Below are positions 1 through 12,113 of a stretch of 64,000 nucleotides of DNA, piece after piece. The stretch's first letter is position 1; every line of letters starts with the position of its first letter. Position numbers and translations under genes: made by a program. Source of the DNA: Allium sativum (taxonomy: Eukaryota; Streptophyta; Magnoliopsida; Asparagales; Amaryllidaceae); the NCBI GenBank assembly GCA_030737875.1, contig CM060915.1, forward strand, positions 630,418,786 to 630,482,785, read 5' to 3'. The notes below the pieces were generated by a model, which was not told the origin of the DNA, did not search any database, and saw only the letters and a list, made by a program, of their open reading frames with translations.

Positions 1-289
1 TTTGGAGATACGTCCAAATAAAATTTGGAAAAGGTCGTTGTAAGTGCAGTTCGATGGCCGGTGATGGAAATCGACTTTACGGGCCTTGATATAATTATTA
101 AAAATAGTAAAAATTTGTGTAAAATCATAAGAAATGATTTGGGAGAAATTGGGATGAAAAACTCTATGTTTGAAAAGATAAAAATAGAATTTTATCGAGA
201 TGAACTGGTTTTGAACTAAAATTAAAACTTATTTATTTTTAAAATAAATAAATTGGATTTGAAATGGGTTGTAAATAGAATTGATTCGT

Positions 290-412
290 GGGTTTATCGT
301 GAAGGGTGTTTTAAATAACACTTGTTCTTTAACCCGATAATAAATAGAATGTGATTTGGGTTTATCGTGAATTGTGTTTTAAATGACATTAGTTCTTTAA
401 CCCAGTAAAAGG
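290..412 (+). repeat. Two tandem hairpin units in the family Z LTR
   Basis: Two diverged copies of about 60 bp each run GGGTTTATCG ... GTGTTTTAAAT ... TTCTTTAACCC. The outer arms GGGTT/AACCC pair in both. In the first copy the inner arms GTGTT and AACAC also pair. Family A has a homologous unit on the minus strand (about 6955-7010) with a different but paired inner stem, ATGT/ACAT. Confidence 0.6.
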
Positions 413-849
413 AGTTTTAATGAATCCGCAATTAGATTGAAATGTGAATTCATAATTTAAATTATCAAATTTGGATAGTGAGCGAGAATGGAGTATCACC
501 AGATTTGCGCCAAAGCGATAGTTAAATCTTTAATTAGATTTGAACGTGAAATGGTAATTAATTTTACCAATAACACCGTGGTATTAGATATGGAGTATTA
601 CCAATTTTGCTTCATGGGATGAATAGGTTGGGATTGGGAAATAAAATAAATAATTACTTCGGTTTGGTTCGCTAATCCCGACTAGTTTGGAAAACCATAA
701 TTTGGTTTGAAATGACATCCAAAGGAAGATTAAAGAATAAATTTAAAGAATTTATCTTGGATAAAATTAATGGGAACTTTCCCCTAAGAATGTAAAATTT
801 AGAAACTAGCTGTAGGTTAGTTAAGAAGAATGGTTTCCTGGGTATTTAT

Positions 850-945
850 CTGATGTTGGTTTCGGCCTTCGGGGTTAATATTTAGGGAACTGCTCTCTTA
901 CTGATTTACGGTTAGTGACTAATGAATTGGAATGAGGCATATGTT
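850..945 (+). other. Conserved block shared by Z, D and the interior of B
   Basis: The block CTGATGTTGGTTTCGGCCTT followed by CGGGGTT, an AT stretch and TTAGGGAA recurs almost unchanged at 53572 and 59780 in family D. It recurs in altered form at 36435 in the interior of family B. The surrounding sequence is much less similar. Confidence 0.6.
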
Positions 946-3390
946 GTGTTTGTGTAACATTTGTTTTTAATATACGTGGGTTGTTCGGAAAGGCCGGGTT
1001 TATACCCATTCTGAATAACCGATTCGATGGTAAGTCGAAGATGAAGACGGTGGTCGAAGACCGGAAGTCTTCACATCGTTTGGATAATTACTGACGATCC
1101 TGATTGGGCTGTACACCCAAGAGGATGGAAATAGTTGGTGGTCGTCTAGACGTACTTGGAGATCGATGGATATGCGAGGAAAGTGCCTCCGGTTTCGTTC
1201 AGCCCCAGAACGAACTTGTAAATGGATTGTGTGTCTGACATCGGACTTTATTCTATGTTGATTGATCTCTATTAAATATACATCTGTTTGGCGGCGGAGA
1301 ATTTATTCTCTTGCTTAAAGCCCTTCTCTAAGACGTACGAGCTCAGAGGTTGTATATCGATGGACATCAGTCGCATGGCATGAATTGCATGTGTGGCATG
1401 CTGAGTTGCATGGATCAAGGCTTCTGTTGAAAAGCAAAGTCTTGTGGTTGATGATCAAAGCACGTCCTACGTGGCAGCTTTGTGTATAGCGTGGATTTGC
1501 GAGCCTCACACCTCGGTATGAGTCAAAAACAGGATGAGGACCCAAGGAGTGCACGATGTTTCTTTCTAGCTATGGGTGGTGTCAGTGACCTACCAGCCCT
1601 GACATTTATATACTTTTCACCTTTGTGGTTTGGATGCGAGGCGCCTCGATTATAGGTCCTATAGGGCCGGGAAACGTGTGTTCAGGAATAAGTAATCCTC
1701 AAACGTAAGAGAGGACCGGTCTTGGAGGATCCCAGGGGTTACCCAGAGTGTGTAGTCCTGAGGCATTTGCTAGAGTGTCTCGAAGCGGAGAGGAGCTTGC
1801 CCCTTGCCTCGACTCATGATGGAATCCAATTTCCAATACGAAATATTTCGGCTTTATTTGTAGAGCCTAGTATGGCGGCATAGTAGCATGGGATGCTATG
1901 CCGTCTATGATTTATATTTATGATTGAAATTGTTTTGACACTATACACTTATTATAGTATCAAATGATTTGTTTTAAACGTACCAAACATGTTTGGCTAT
2001 TATAAGGGAAAACCCTATCCTACGGCTTGCGTTGCATTGTGTGATGGGACCTTGGTCTTATAATAGCTTCATTTTTCGCAAAAGCATTGCGCTGTTTTGT
2101 TAGATGCACTAGTATTCTTGGGAGGAAACCCGTTCCGTGTTATACGGCGTGGTCCCTTGAATTACTCTCTTTTAAAGTAAAGTTTAAATAACTGTTTTAG
2201 TTCTCACACCAGTCACATGACTGACCTGGAGTTTATTGTTTTAACCTAAACTCTGGGTGCCCTTATTTTCGACACGGGCAGCTAGTAGTTTTGGTTTTGC
2301 AGATTTATATTCACAGGATCCTGATTTACAGCTGGAACGATGTTCGGAAAGCTCTGTATCCGTGTATTACTTTCAGTTTGTACTTTGTATTATTTTCCGC
2401 TGCTATGTAATTTATTGTAATCTCTGATATTTATCGAATGTAATTTATTCATTCATATTCTGTATATTCTTGTATTCTGATGGAATTGTTGTAATTAACA
2501 ATGAAATGTTCTTCCGTCTGCGTTCATTTGTGTGTTGTTCTCAAAGTATCCGCACTTTCCTTCACGGGGAAATTACGGGTTCTCACAAAAAGAAATAACA
2601 GCTGACTTGGATCCAGAAAATATTGAATTATATGAAAAGATGCTTGAAGCTAAGCAAGATTTATCTATACAAATGCATATCAAATTCTGGAATCTGAAAC
2701 AGAAATCTAAAGTCTCATGGTTGCAAGATCGAGATCCAAATTCCAAAAAAATTCACTTGAAAATGTCTTTAAGAAGGTACTCTAATAATCTTAAAGCTTT
2801 AATTAATGCTAATGAGGATCTTTTATATAAAATGGAAGAATTAACATCTGAAGCTATTGAGTACTTTAAAAGTATTTACAATGGAGAAGTTTGCATGGAG
2901 TTCCCTTCATTCCAATCAACTCATATAATCAACATGCATGGTTAGCAGGAGTTAATGAAACCAATCATTTTAGAAGAAGTAAAGGTTGTAGTTCATTCTG
3001 TGCATGAAGACTTGAGCCCGGGGCCAGATGATTTTAATTCTAAGTTTCTTAAACTTCATTGGGAAGATATTAAATTCAAACTGTTAGCTGCATTACAAGA
3101 TATGTTTTGTACCGCTAAACTACCAAAAAGTCTCAACCATACTTCCTTAACATTAATCCCAAAGGTTGAAAGGCCAACAGAAATATCATAATATGGACTA
3201 ATAGCTTAGTGTAATATGTATTACAAGATATTTAGTAAAATCCTATGTAATAGGATAAATTGGTATTTTCCACATCTTGTGTCCCCAAATCAGTGTGCAT
3301 TTATACCTACTAGATATATAGGGGATAACATACTCCTTGCTCACGAATTATTAAGAGACTTAAAGAAGCCTGGAGTAAGTAAGTAAGTTT

Positions 3391-3900
3391 TGTGTCAAAG
3401 TTGATCTTCATAAGGCATATGACATGATCAATAGGGAGTTCATGTGTCACATAATGCTGAAAATGGGTTTTCCAGTACATTTCATTAGTATCATATGTGA
3501 ATGTATATCTTCCCCTACTTTCTCAATTTTAATCCAAGGTGTTCCCACTAGTTTCATTTACTCAAATAGAGGATTAAGACAAGGTGATTCATTATCACCA
3601 TATCTGTTTTCGATAGCATTGGAAATTTTTACATACTGTATGAATGAAGTGGTGCTACAACACAAGTTCTACCTAGTGCATAAATTTGAACCAATTGTAT
3701 CTCACTTATTATATGTTGATGAGTTGATGGTTTTTGGGAAGAGCTTACCTATATATGTAGTAGCTTTAAAAGAGGTGTTTAATAGCCTTAGAAAGTTTAG
3801 TGGTTTAACTATGAGTTCTATGAAAACTAAAACTTATTTTAGTTCACAGGCCAAATACACTTCAGAAATCACCTCTATCTTAGATTTTCAGATTGGATAG
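3391..3900 (+). pseudogene. LINE reverse transcriptase catalytic core with altered motif C
   Basis: This is the best preserved piece of the LINE, one open frame from motif A through motif C. The motif A aspartate is intact at 3403-3405. Motif B is intact at 3571. The motif C box reads Tyr-Val-Asp-Glu at 3712-3723, so the second catalytic aspartate is replaced by glutamate and the preceding alanine by valine. In active RTs both aspartates bind metal ions, so this copy is expected to be inactive even without its stops and frameshifts. Confidence 0.85.
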
Positions 3901-4529
3901 TTGCTAGTAAAATATTTAGGAGTCCCGATTTCATTCAACTATATACACTATAATGATTGTCAAACATTACTAAGTAAAGTTCAGTCAAAAATACAGGGTT
4001 GGGGTGCTAAGTTTTTAAGTTTTGCTGGATGAACTGAATTGATACAATCTGTAATTACGCCAACAGTTTTTTTATTGGATATTTGTTTATCAAGTACCAG
4101 AGAGTTTAATGATAAATTACATATGATGTGTGCTGATTTTTTCTTGGTAATTCATCACATAAGATTAGTTGGGACAAGCCGTGTTTGCCAAAATATGAAG
4201 GGGGAATTGGTATTAAATATTTTTCTGATTTGAAGAAAGCTTCAGGAATTAAATTGATGTGGAAATTTTTATCATCATCTTCTTTATGGAGTATGTGGAT
4301 GTGGAAGAAATATTGTGGTAATAAGCATTTTTGGAATATGAAAATAGATAATAATGCCTCTAGTACTTGGAAAACAATATCGAGGCTTAGAAATTCAGGC
4401 AAACAACTGTTTAATAAAGTGATTGTTTCGGGATTAAGTACTTCATTATGGTTTGATCCTGGATAAATAGTAGATGTTTAGTTGACTTTATTGGTTTATC
4501 AAGATTTCAAATATTAGGTAGAAAGCGAG

Positions 4530-4882
4530 AAATTGTTTCATATATTATTCAAGATGGGAAAAATTAATGGTTCTCTCCATGCAGCTACAAAGGAAAATCA
4601 AAATGAGGTTAATAATGTGAAAACAAATGCAAATGCTAACTCTGATTTCTATGATTGCGCAGATGGAGATGAGTTCACCTTTCATAAGGCACGGGAACAT
4701 TCAAGACAAAGGCGGCAAACTAATGGGATATACAAAGTGATTTGGCACAAAGAAAATGCAAATAGAGTGTCCATGATAGCATTTCCAGCTTATAATGATA
4801 GGCTTGGCGCAAAGAATCTCTGAACAGATTTGGCATAATTGAAAATAGCTGTTGTATTCTATGCAACAAAGAAGAGGAAACG
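4530..4882 (+). pseudogene. LINE C-terminal zinc-binding (zf-RVT-like) region, left half
   Basis: The translation contains DGDEFTFHKAREHSRQ, KVIWHKENANR and, after a stop, CCILCNKEEET. This is the usual order in the zinc-binding domain after the RT of plant LINEs. The reading is cut at 4882 by the family A insertion and resumes at 19345 with LYFCCDYLMYIW, the matching Cys-rich half. Confidence 0.85.
4878..4882 (+). repeat. Target site duplication AAACG, left copy
   Basis: AAACG immediately precedes the first base of the family A LTR and is repeated exactly at 19345-19349, just after the last base. Removing the element and one copy restores the LINE zinc-binding region in order. A 5-bp duplication is typical of LTR retrotransposon integrase. 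Confidence 0.93.
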
Positions 4883-7654
4883 TGTAAAGACCCGCAAATT
4901 CCCACCCTTTGAATCGACCATAAACCACACAGGTCTGACCCAAAAGGTGAAAATCTACGAATACTTTAACTTTGGGCATACAACACATCAGAACAAAAAC
5001 ACAGAAGACTTTTATAACACTATGATAAATGTTACATCAGAGTACAGAATATACATATCAGAGTACATTGGAATATAATTACAGCGGAAGAATAAATTAC
5101 AATAAATGAATACATTGCAGCGGAACTAATCTCGGTGGAAGGCTATCAACACTATGGCCACAGCTTCAATCTTCAATCCAGGATCTTGTTTTATCTATCT
5201 GTCAAATAAGCTACTCGACTGCCCGTGTGGAAAGAGGGCACCCGAGTTTGCAAAGTGAAACAAACTACAGGTCAGTCGTGGGACTGGTGTGAGAATTCTA
5301 CTTAACCTATATAATATAATAAGGCTAATCACAGGACCACGCCACTAACGCGGAACGGGTTTACTCCATTGGATTGCCAGTGCATAAATAAAGTAAATCG
5401 TCAAATAACGAAATGCCTTTTTAGAAAAATGAAACCATTATAAGACCCAAGTCCCATCACACAATGCAACGCAAACCGGAGGATAGGGTTTTACCTTATA
5501 ATGATCAAAAGATGCTTGATACGATAAACACGGTATTATATAATAATAGTGTGCAACCAATTTGAAATACATCAAAGTAAATATATCAATCCTAGACGGC
5601 ATAAGTGCCCCATCCCACTATGTCGCCATATATAGGTATACAATCAAAACCGCGTGATGTCGTATTGGAAATTTGGGTTTCCATCTGAGTCAAGGCTAGG
5701 GAGGAGATCCTTCCCGATTCGAGACACTCTAGCAAATGCCCCAGGATTGGTACTCTGTCCAACCCTTGGATCCTGCAGGGCCGGTCCATACGTTAACGCT
5801 TAATGGATTGGCAATTCCTGAACACACGCTCCCCGGTCCTTTTGGACCTATAATACGGCCAGTGGCGACCGCATAAACCGAGGCCTCGAAAAATCCAACA
5901 ACCACAATGAATAAATGCCAGCGCTGGTAGGTCCCCGGCACCACTCTAGCTAGAGAGAAACGTGTGCACTCCCTGCGTTCCCTTCTCCCGTTTTAGACTC
6001 TACCGGGCTGTGAGGCTCGCGAAGTCACGATATACACAAAGCTATGCCTAAATAGACTGTGCTTTGATCATCAACCACAAGGCCTGCTTTTCGACAAAGC
6101 CTTGATCAATTGCATCTTAGCATGCCACATTGTCAGACTCTACCATATCATTGATCATCTACCAATATATATATAACCTCCAAGCTCATACGTCTTAGAG
6201 AAGGGTGTTAAACACCAAACAGAAATATATAATTAGTAGCGTTCAACAAATACAGTAGAAAAGAATACAATGTCAGACACGCAATCCATTTACAAGTCCG
6301 CTCTGGGTCTGAGTGAAACATCGTGTCCGTCGATCTCCAAATGCGTTTGGACGATCATTACCAAATACCTTGCCTTGGAAGGCCAATCCCAATTCAAGAT
6401 ACCAGTCATCATCATCCCAACGATGTGAAAACCTTCGGTCTTCAATCATCGTCTTCGTCTTCGACTCTTGATCGTCGTGTTGATTATTTAGAATGGGTTA
6501 AACCCGGTCTTTCTGAATAACTTGCGTAATTTGGGATTAAAAACAAATATTGGAAAATCACACATTTCGTCACATCTCAACTCAGAATATTCTTTTAATA
6601 AGATATTCATTTTAGAAGACTCTCATTAATTTTATCAAGGATAAATATTTAAAATAAAATTTATAAATCAATTTCTAAAAATATGGAATTCCACAGAAAT
6701 CAAATCAATACATAATCGATATAAATTTCTGTATCAGACTAATAGTATAAATGGAATAACGGCAAAGCCTCTTAAATTCCATATATAATATCGGTCTTCT
6801 TTTACAGAAACCCATCTCAATTATTACCAATAGAATTTCCACTTAATTCCTCTTTAATATATTAGTTGAAAAACTTGATTTATAGAAAATGTCTTTTTAA
6901 ATCTATGAAATAGATTCATAAATTCCAAATAATAATTTCAATGTAAATTGGATTAAAGGACAAATGTCGTTTAAAACATCGTCCACGGTAAACCCACTTC
7001 ACATCTCAATTTATTACATATCACAAAATATGATTGCAAACGCTAGTAACCCCTTTAAAAACATATTTTAAAATAATCATAAAAATATTCTTTATATAAA
7101 AGATTCTAAATGAGAAGTATTCTTTATTTTACAAATCTTTATCTTTTACAAATATTCTTTGTTTAACATATAGTTGACTAAAAATATATTACGAAAAATA
7201 TATGCACTTAATATAAAAAAGATTTCTAATGTAAAAATAGTCTTATTTAAAAGAACACTTGAATCGAAATGCGACTCAAACATTTACCATATAATTTGGA
7301 TTATATGGATTTCACACACATCATATATATGACAATAACAGTATAATCATCAAGTAATCCATTACATCCAAAGTGTAATTTCCACTGTGTAAGCGTTAAA
7401 GTTAAATAATAACGCTCATCACAGCCTGTCGATCTAACGATCAACATACAACTAAATATTGGGATTAGTGTATGTAAATTTTCATTCCAACACCCGTGTG
7501 GGGTTTTCAACCAATCAAGCAAATGATAAACTAATTTGTGCACTTGGGCGATGTGTGAAAATTATCGTCCCAATCACATACACAAGTCGGGTAACTTGTG
7601 AATGGCAGTGTAATACACAATATATAACACGACGATAAAAATGTCTCTTTTATT

Positions 7655-9990
7655 TATATTCCTTTTATTGCCTATAAACGGTCAATAAAAATGTGATCTT
7701 TATTTCTATACTTTTTATTGTAATTTACATTTTTTAACAAAATGTCCTTTTTATTCTAACTTACATTTTGAATGTAATTTTTCTTTTTATTGCTTATTTA
7801 CATCAAAATGTAAATGTTCCCTTTTTCATTGTTTATTATTAACAACAAAAGTCTCGTCTTCTATATTTATTCTTTTCAATGAAAGCAATTTTACATAAAA
7901 TTGTAATTCTTTAATTTTATGCTTTTTATTGTCTCTAGAAAGACAATAAAATGTAACACAAAAATATTTTTTTTTTATCGCATCTAAAATGATGATAAAA
8001 ATGTAACATTATCGTTGCTATTTTTTTATCGCATCAAAAATGCCGATAAAAATGAATCACTAACATTGTCTATTTTTATCGTACCAAAAATGTCGATAAA
8101 AATGAATCACTAACATTGTCTATTTTTATCGCACCAAAAATGTCGATAAAAATGACAACATTAACCATTTTATTTTCACCGCATTCAAAATGACGATAAA
8201 ATATTCAACATTAACAATTCTATTTTTACCGCATTCAAAATGACGATAAAATATTCAACATTAACAATTCTATTTTTACCGCATTCAAAATGACGATAAA
8301 ATATTCAACATTAACAATTCTATTTTTACCGCATTCAAAATGACGATAAAATATTCAATATTAACAATTCTATTTTTACCGCATTCAAAATGACGATAAA
8401 ATATTCAACATTAACAATTCTATTTTTACCGCATTCAAAATGACGATAAAATATTATCATAAGAAATGAAAGCAAAATGTTCTTTTTATTACTAAAAGGA
8501 AAAACAACAAAGATGCTTCTTTTAATGCTAAAAAGAAACATGACATGAAAATGTTCTTTTAATGTTAAAAAGAAGAAGCGACAAAATGACCCTTTTTATG
8601 TTAAAAAGAAAAGGGTGACAAAATATGTTTTTTTTATTCTAAAAAGCAAAAGCGACAAAAATTATCTTTTTACTCTAATGCGATATCTTTACAAAAGTGT
8701 TATTTTAATATCAATGCGAATTTTCAATTTTTTACTACATATAAAAATGTAAACTTTATTTTACAATTATATATCCCATCATAAATTACATATAAAAATG
8801 TAAGTTTATTTTTTTTTATTGCAAATCCCCTTTCTAATTACATATAAAAATGTACTTTTTATTTTACATTGTAAATTGCATATAAAAGGTAGGTTCTATC
8901 CTTATGTTGTATTTGCATTATAAAATGCAAATGAAAAGGTAAGTTTTATTTTCAATGTTATATTCGTATTATAAAGTGCAAATAAAAATGTAAATTTTAT
9001 TTTCAAGTTTTATTTTCATTACAGTATGCAAATAATAAAAATAGCTTTATCATCAAGTTATATTCACATCATGAAATGTTAACAAAAATGTAAGTTTTGT
9101 TTTCAAGTCTCATTTGCATTACAATATGCAAATAATAAAACAAGTTTTAGTTTTCAGGTCATATTTACATTATAAAATATAAATAAAAAGGTAAGTTTTA
9201 TTCTCAAGTGATATTTACATTATGAAATGTAAATAAATAAAATAAAAATAAAAAGTAAGTTTCAAGTTCATTTGTGTCTTGAAAACACAAATAAAAATAT
9301 AAATTTTAATGCAAATCTTTATTTCAATACTTTGTTCGCGTCAAGGGATGCAAACAAAATATAATTCTCTTTTTATTTAAACATTTTGTTTGCATTGAGA
9401 AATGCAAGAAAAATATAATTCTTTTTATTTTAAATGTAAATCTATATTTTGTCATTTTGTTCGCATCAAGGGATGCAAACAAAATACAATCTTTTTATTC
9501 CTTCGTACATTTCTGTTTGAGAAATGCAAACAAAACACAATCCTCTTTTTTTTTAATATTGAATTGATATTTCACATCAATTCAAATAAAAGGAAAATTT
9601 CCCTTTTTTTCTTTCATTTTCTTTTTCTTTTTCTTTTTCCCTTTTTTTTTTTCCAATGACAAAAGTATGGATTTTTGTTTCATCTTTATTCAATGACAAA
9701 AATATGAGTTCTTGTTTCATTTTACTCAACGACAAAAATATGAATTTTTGTTTGTTAACTTTTAATGCAACAAAATTAAGAGTTTTTGTTTTCTTTTTAT
9801 GCAACCCAAAAATGAGAACTTTGTTAGTTAACCTTTAAGGCAAACAAAAAGAAATATATTTTATTCGTTGTTCATAGTCTATTGTAAACAAACAAATAAA
9901 AGTAATATTCTATTTGTCGTTCAAATTTCATTGTAACATCAACAAATAAAAATAAAGTTTTATTTGTCGTTCCATTTCTTTGTTCATTTC
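7655..9990. repeat. Tandem array of about 40 covarying hairpin units in the family A left LTR
   Basis: Units of roughly 50-60 bp each carry two complementary arms around a 3-8 base loop, and the arm sequence changes along the array. Perfect stems I checked are ATTTACAT (7796-7803/7808-7815), TTTTATTGTCT (7924-7934/7941-7951), TTTTTATCG (8073-8081/8094-8102), ATTTGCATT (8921-8929/8934-8942), ATTTACATT (9213-9221/9226-9234), ATTTGTGT (9270-9277/9285-9292) and GAATTGAT (9561-9568/9576-9583). Neighbouring arms such as ATTTGCATT, ATTTACATT and ATTTGTGT differ by substitutions matched in the partner arm. No protein is encoded. Confidence 0.85.
8178..8455. repeat. Recent 50-bp tandem repeat core within the hairpin array (left LTR)
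   Basis: Six near-identical 50-bp units start at 8178, 8228, 8278, 8328, 8378 and 8428 (the last partial). Each contains ACCGCATT, a short loop and AATGACGATAAAA. They are preceded by four more diverged units of similar length from about 7970 with TTTTTATCG/CGATAAAAA arms. This is the youngest part of the array. Copy number is the same in the other LTR. Confidence 0.92.
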
Positions 9991-10480
9991 AGAAGAATGA
10001 AAATGACATTAAAATAAAATAAATTAGAACGTCTAGATTTGAATAAAATATGTTTTAAATCTAAATTTAAATTTAATTTTCCAACTGCAATTTAAACTCA
10101 ATAACATATACAATATAAAGACGGATTTAAGCATAACATGAACAATAAGCACACCACAAGCAACAATCGATAATTCATACATACAAAACATTTCAGAACT
10201 AAATCATCATCATCATACAATTATTTTCATGAGGGAAAATAAATTAATAATTAATTAAATAATAGAATTTGAATTCTCACCTCAAATTTTGGCTAAAAAT
10301 CAACTGTCTCCATTTCAGCCGCGGTCTGCGCCATCGCGAAGAGCTCGGAAAGACGAGTCCAGCGCAATTTACGGTTTGTCAAACGGACCTCGTATGAGAG
10401 AGTTATGAATTTTTAAAGATCGGACAATTAAATAATTAAATAATAAAATAATATAAAAAAGAAATCGGGACCTTCTTCTC

Positions 10481-10492
10481 CCACGTGACGTG
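10481..10492. promoter_or_regulatory. G-box/ABRE-like site in the family A left LTR
   Basis: CCACGTGACGTG contains a palindromic CACGTG G-box overlapped by a second ACGT core. It lies next to a CpG-rich stretch (10490-10640) that stands out from the AT-rich LTR. The same site occurs in the other LTR. A role as an LTR promoter element is inferred. Confidence 0.4.
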
Positions 10493-11106
10493 AAACCGCC
10501 GAACCCATAAAGCCGCCGTTTTTGCTTCCGTGCGCACCACCCCACGACACCCCGTTCGCCGATCAGACACCACCACCGCGACCGCCATGCCGAGAGCAAC
10601 CTACACCACCAACCCCTTGAAGCTCGGCCTCCCCAATCACCTCAAAATCCACCAAAACCGCAGCGACTTTGGCCTCGAAATTCGTGAAATCTGTGAACCT
10701 AATGATGATCATAGCCGTATAGATCTAAAGCTCTCGAAATTCTCTTCGATTTGGTACCAAGTTTGCCAATTTTCGTTGAGCGGATCAAAAGATATTAGCA
10801 TTTGAAGTTCGGTGTTTTCTGGCCTTCGAAAATAAGGGTGGCGGCTGCCATGAACAGGATTAGGGTTTCGGCCAGAAATTTTAATAATATTTTAATAATA
10901 TAAATTTCGAAATTCGCGAAATAAAGTGGATTTTTGGACTTTCTCGGATTTGGGCCTGCTTACTGTCGATCTTAACGTTTTGAGGCCTTCTGAACGCGAT
11001 GGGCTATGTCCCAAGGTCCAATTCTGATGTCTACACGTTTTATTTTCGGTTTTAATTGAAAATACAATATTAAATTAATTATTTAATTCCTACCGTACAT
11101 TTAAAT

Positions 11107-11600
11107 ATGCCGAGGCCACATACGACCTCAGAAAATTCTAAAAAAAATATTTTTAGCTTTCTTACGACGATACGAATCCAACAAAATTATTTTCGTCGAA
11201 TTCTGAGACTGTTTGAAAAATGGCTATTTTTAAGGCGTTCAAATTTAACTGTAAATAGTCAAAACACATTTTATTTCGCCACGCTCACATATTAATTCGA
11301 AAAATTCTGAAAATTGAAACCTAGCAATAATTTGACATTCCGGTTCCAACAAAAGTGGTTTCGTCGAAAACGGAGGTCGTTTGAAAAATGACTATTTTTA
11401 AGGCCAATATATTTAATATTAAAAATACATTTTTAAATAAATAATTTTTGAAACTCAAAATATATAAGTGTTTACTGTTTTTCAATGCAGAAACGTCATT
11501 CCGAACTCAATGGAAGTGGTTTCGAGTCGAAATTCCTTCATATGAAAAAAAGTAGCATTTCGGGCCCTATATATTCTGCAGCGACCTTTCTAAAAATTGA
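11107..11600. repeat. Diverged direct repeats in the family A left LTR near its U3 end
   Basis: At least two clear copies of a block with TTTCGTCGAA, then GTTTGAAAAATG and CTATTTTTAAGGC occur at about 11170-11250 and 11345-11405. A third, weaker relative (GGTTTCGAGTCGAAATTCC) lies at about 11515-11540. Spacing is 150-180 bp. The same arrangement is present in the right LTR from 18519. Confidence 0.6.
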
Positions 11601-11932
11601 ATTGGCCATAACTTTTGATTTCCGCTATGAAATTTAGATTTTTCAGATTCGTTTGAAAGATATTTTTAAATAGATTCTAATATTTTTGGTTTCACTAAAA
11701 TTCGTTAAATTTTGCATCCTGTACGGTCAGTCAAAGTTCAAGTTTGACTTTTCAAACTACCGCGTTATTTCTAACTCCTTTGTTAATTAAAATTAAATCA
11801 TTCATTCTAACTTCGATTTAAATCAAATTTGTGATCATTATTATTTAAATAAATTATTTTATATTGTCAAAACTCATTAAAATTTTCTAAAATAAAATTT
11901 TAAATTGGTCCTGATTTTTGCGGGTTGTTACA

Positions 11933-11944
11933 ATCGCCCCCACT
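11933..11944 (-). other. Family A polypurine tract
   Basis: On the minus strand this reads AAGTGGGGGCGA directly before the 3' LTR start TGTAACAACC. Just upstream in element sense is TTTCGAGGACGAAAAG, the remnant commonly seen before the polypurine tract of plant Ty3/gypsy elements and also present in D at 56430. Confidence 0.85.
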
Positions 11945-12113
11945 TAAAAACTTTTCGTCCTCGAAAAGGAACGTAGCTAAAAATTGTAAAATTAACTATC
12001 TCAATTTTAAATTTTAATGGTTAATTATCTTTTCAAAATATATATAAAAATCATATTTCAAAGAAGAGATTATAAATATCGAAAATACGTTAATTATAAA
12101 TTCGTAACTCTTA

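Larger units (their letters stand above)
1..2587 (+). mobile_element. Family Z long LTR, 3' part (solo LTR or 3' LTR), truncated by window edge
   Basis: The stretch ends in AAATTACGGGTTCTCACA at 2587, which resembles the LTR ends of families A and D. No tRNA primer site follows, so this is either a solo LTR or the 3' LTR of an element whose body lies to the left. Its first bases align with family D just after the D promoter-proximal block (compare position 56735), so at least a few hundred bases are probably missing to the left. It shares with A and D the blocks near 850-900, 1190-1215 and 2126-2155. The next bases (2588-2592, AAAAG) are the expected target duplication and then LINE coding sequence, so Z probably inserted into the LINE. 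No open reading frame of interest is visible. Confidence 0.75.
2588..4882 (+). pseudogene. Decayed plant L1-type LINE ORF2, 5' portion (RT region), interrupted by family A
   Basis: Translated fragments follow the order of plant LINE ORF2. The endonuclease-RT linker (KSKVSWLQDRD) is at about 2700. The RT N-terminus (LSPGPDDFNSKF, then TSLTLIPKVE) is at 2955-3191. The stretch CNMYYKIFSKILCNRI and FIPTRYIGDNILLAHELL lies at 3211-3360. Motif A, VKVDLHKAYD, has its aspartate codon at 3403-3405. Motif B, GLRQGDSLSPYLF, starts at 3571. Motif C reads YVDE at 3712-3723 where active elements have F/YADD. YLGVPISFN and a thumb region follow to about 4466. Stops occur near 2943 and 3189, and a frameshift lies at a GTAA triplication (3374-3388). 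The endonuclease and ORF1 are not in the window. The element cannot make a working RT. Confidence 0.9.
4883..11932 (-). repeat. Family A 3' LTR (left copy on the plus strand)
   Basis: This 7.05-kb LTR matches 12296-19344 base for base over most of its length at a constant offset of about 7,413. It begins with TGTAAAGACCCGCAAATT on the plus strand and ends with TTGCGGGTTGTTACA, so the two LTR ends are themselves inverted repeats of about 16 bp. It holds the hairpin array at 7655-9990, a G-box at 10481-10492 and diverged direct repeats at 11107-11600. Short open frames such as 10530-10805 are present in both copies but show no recognisable protein. Confidence 0.92.

Noticed and set aside
10530..10805. 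91-codon plus-strand open frame in the family A LTR, repeated at 17942
   Set aside because: It runs against the element direction, has no recognisable domain, and its presence in both LTRs follows from LTR identity.
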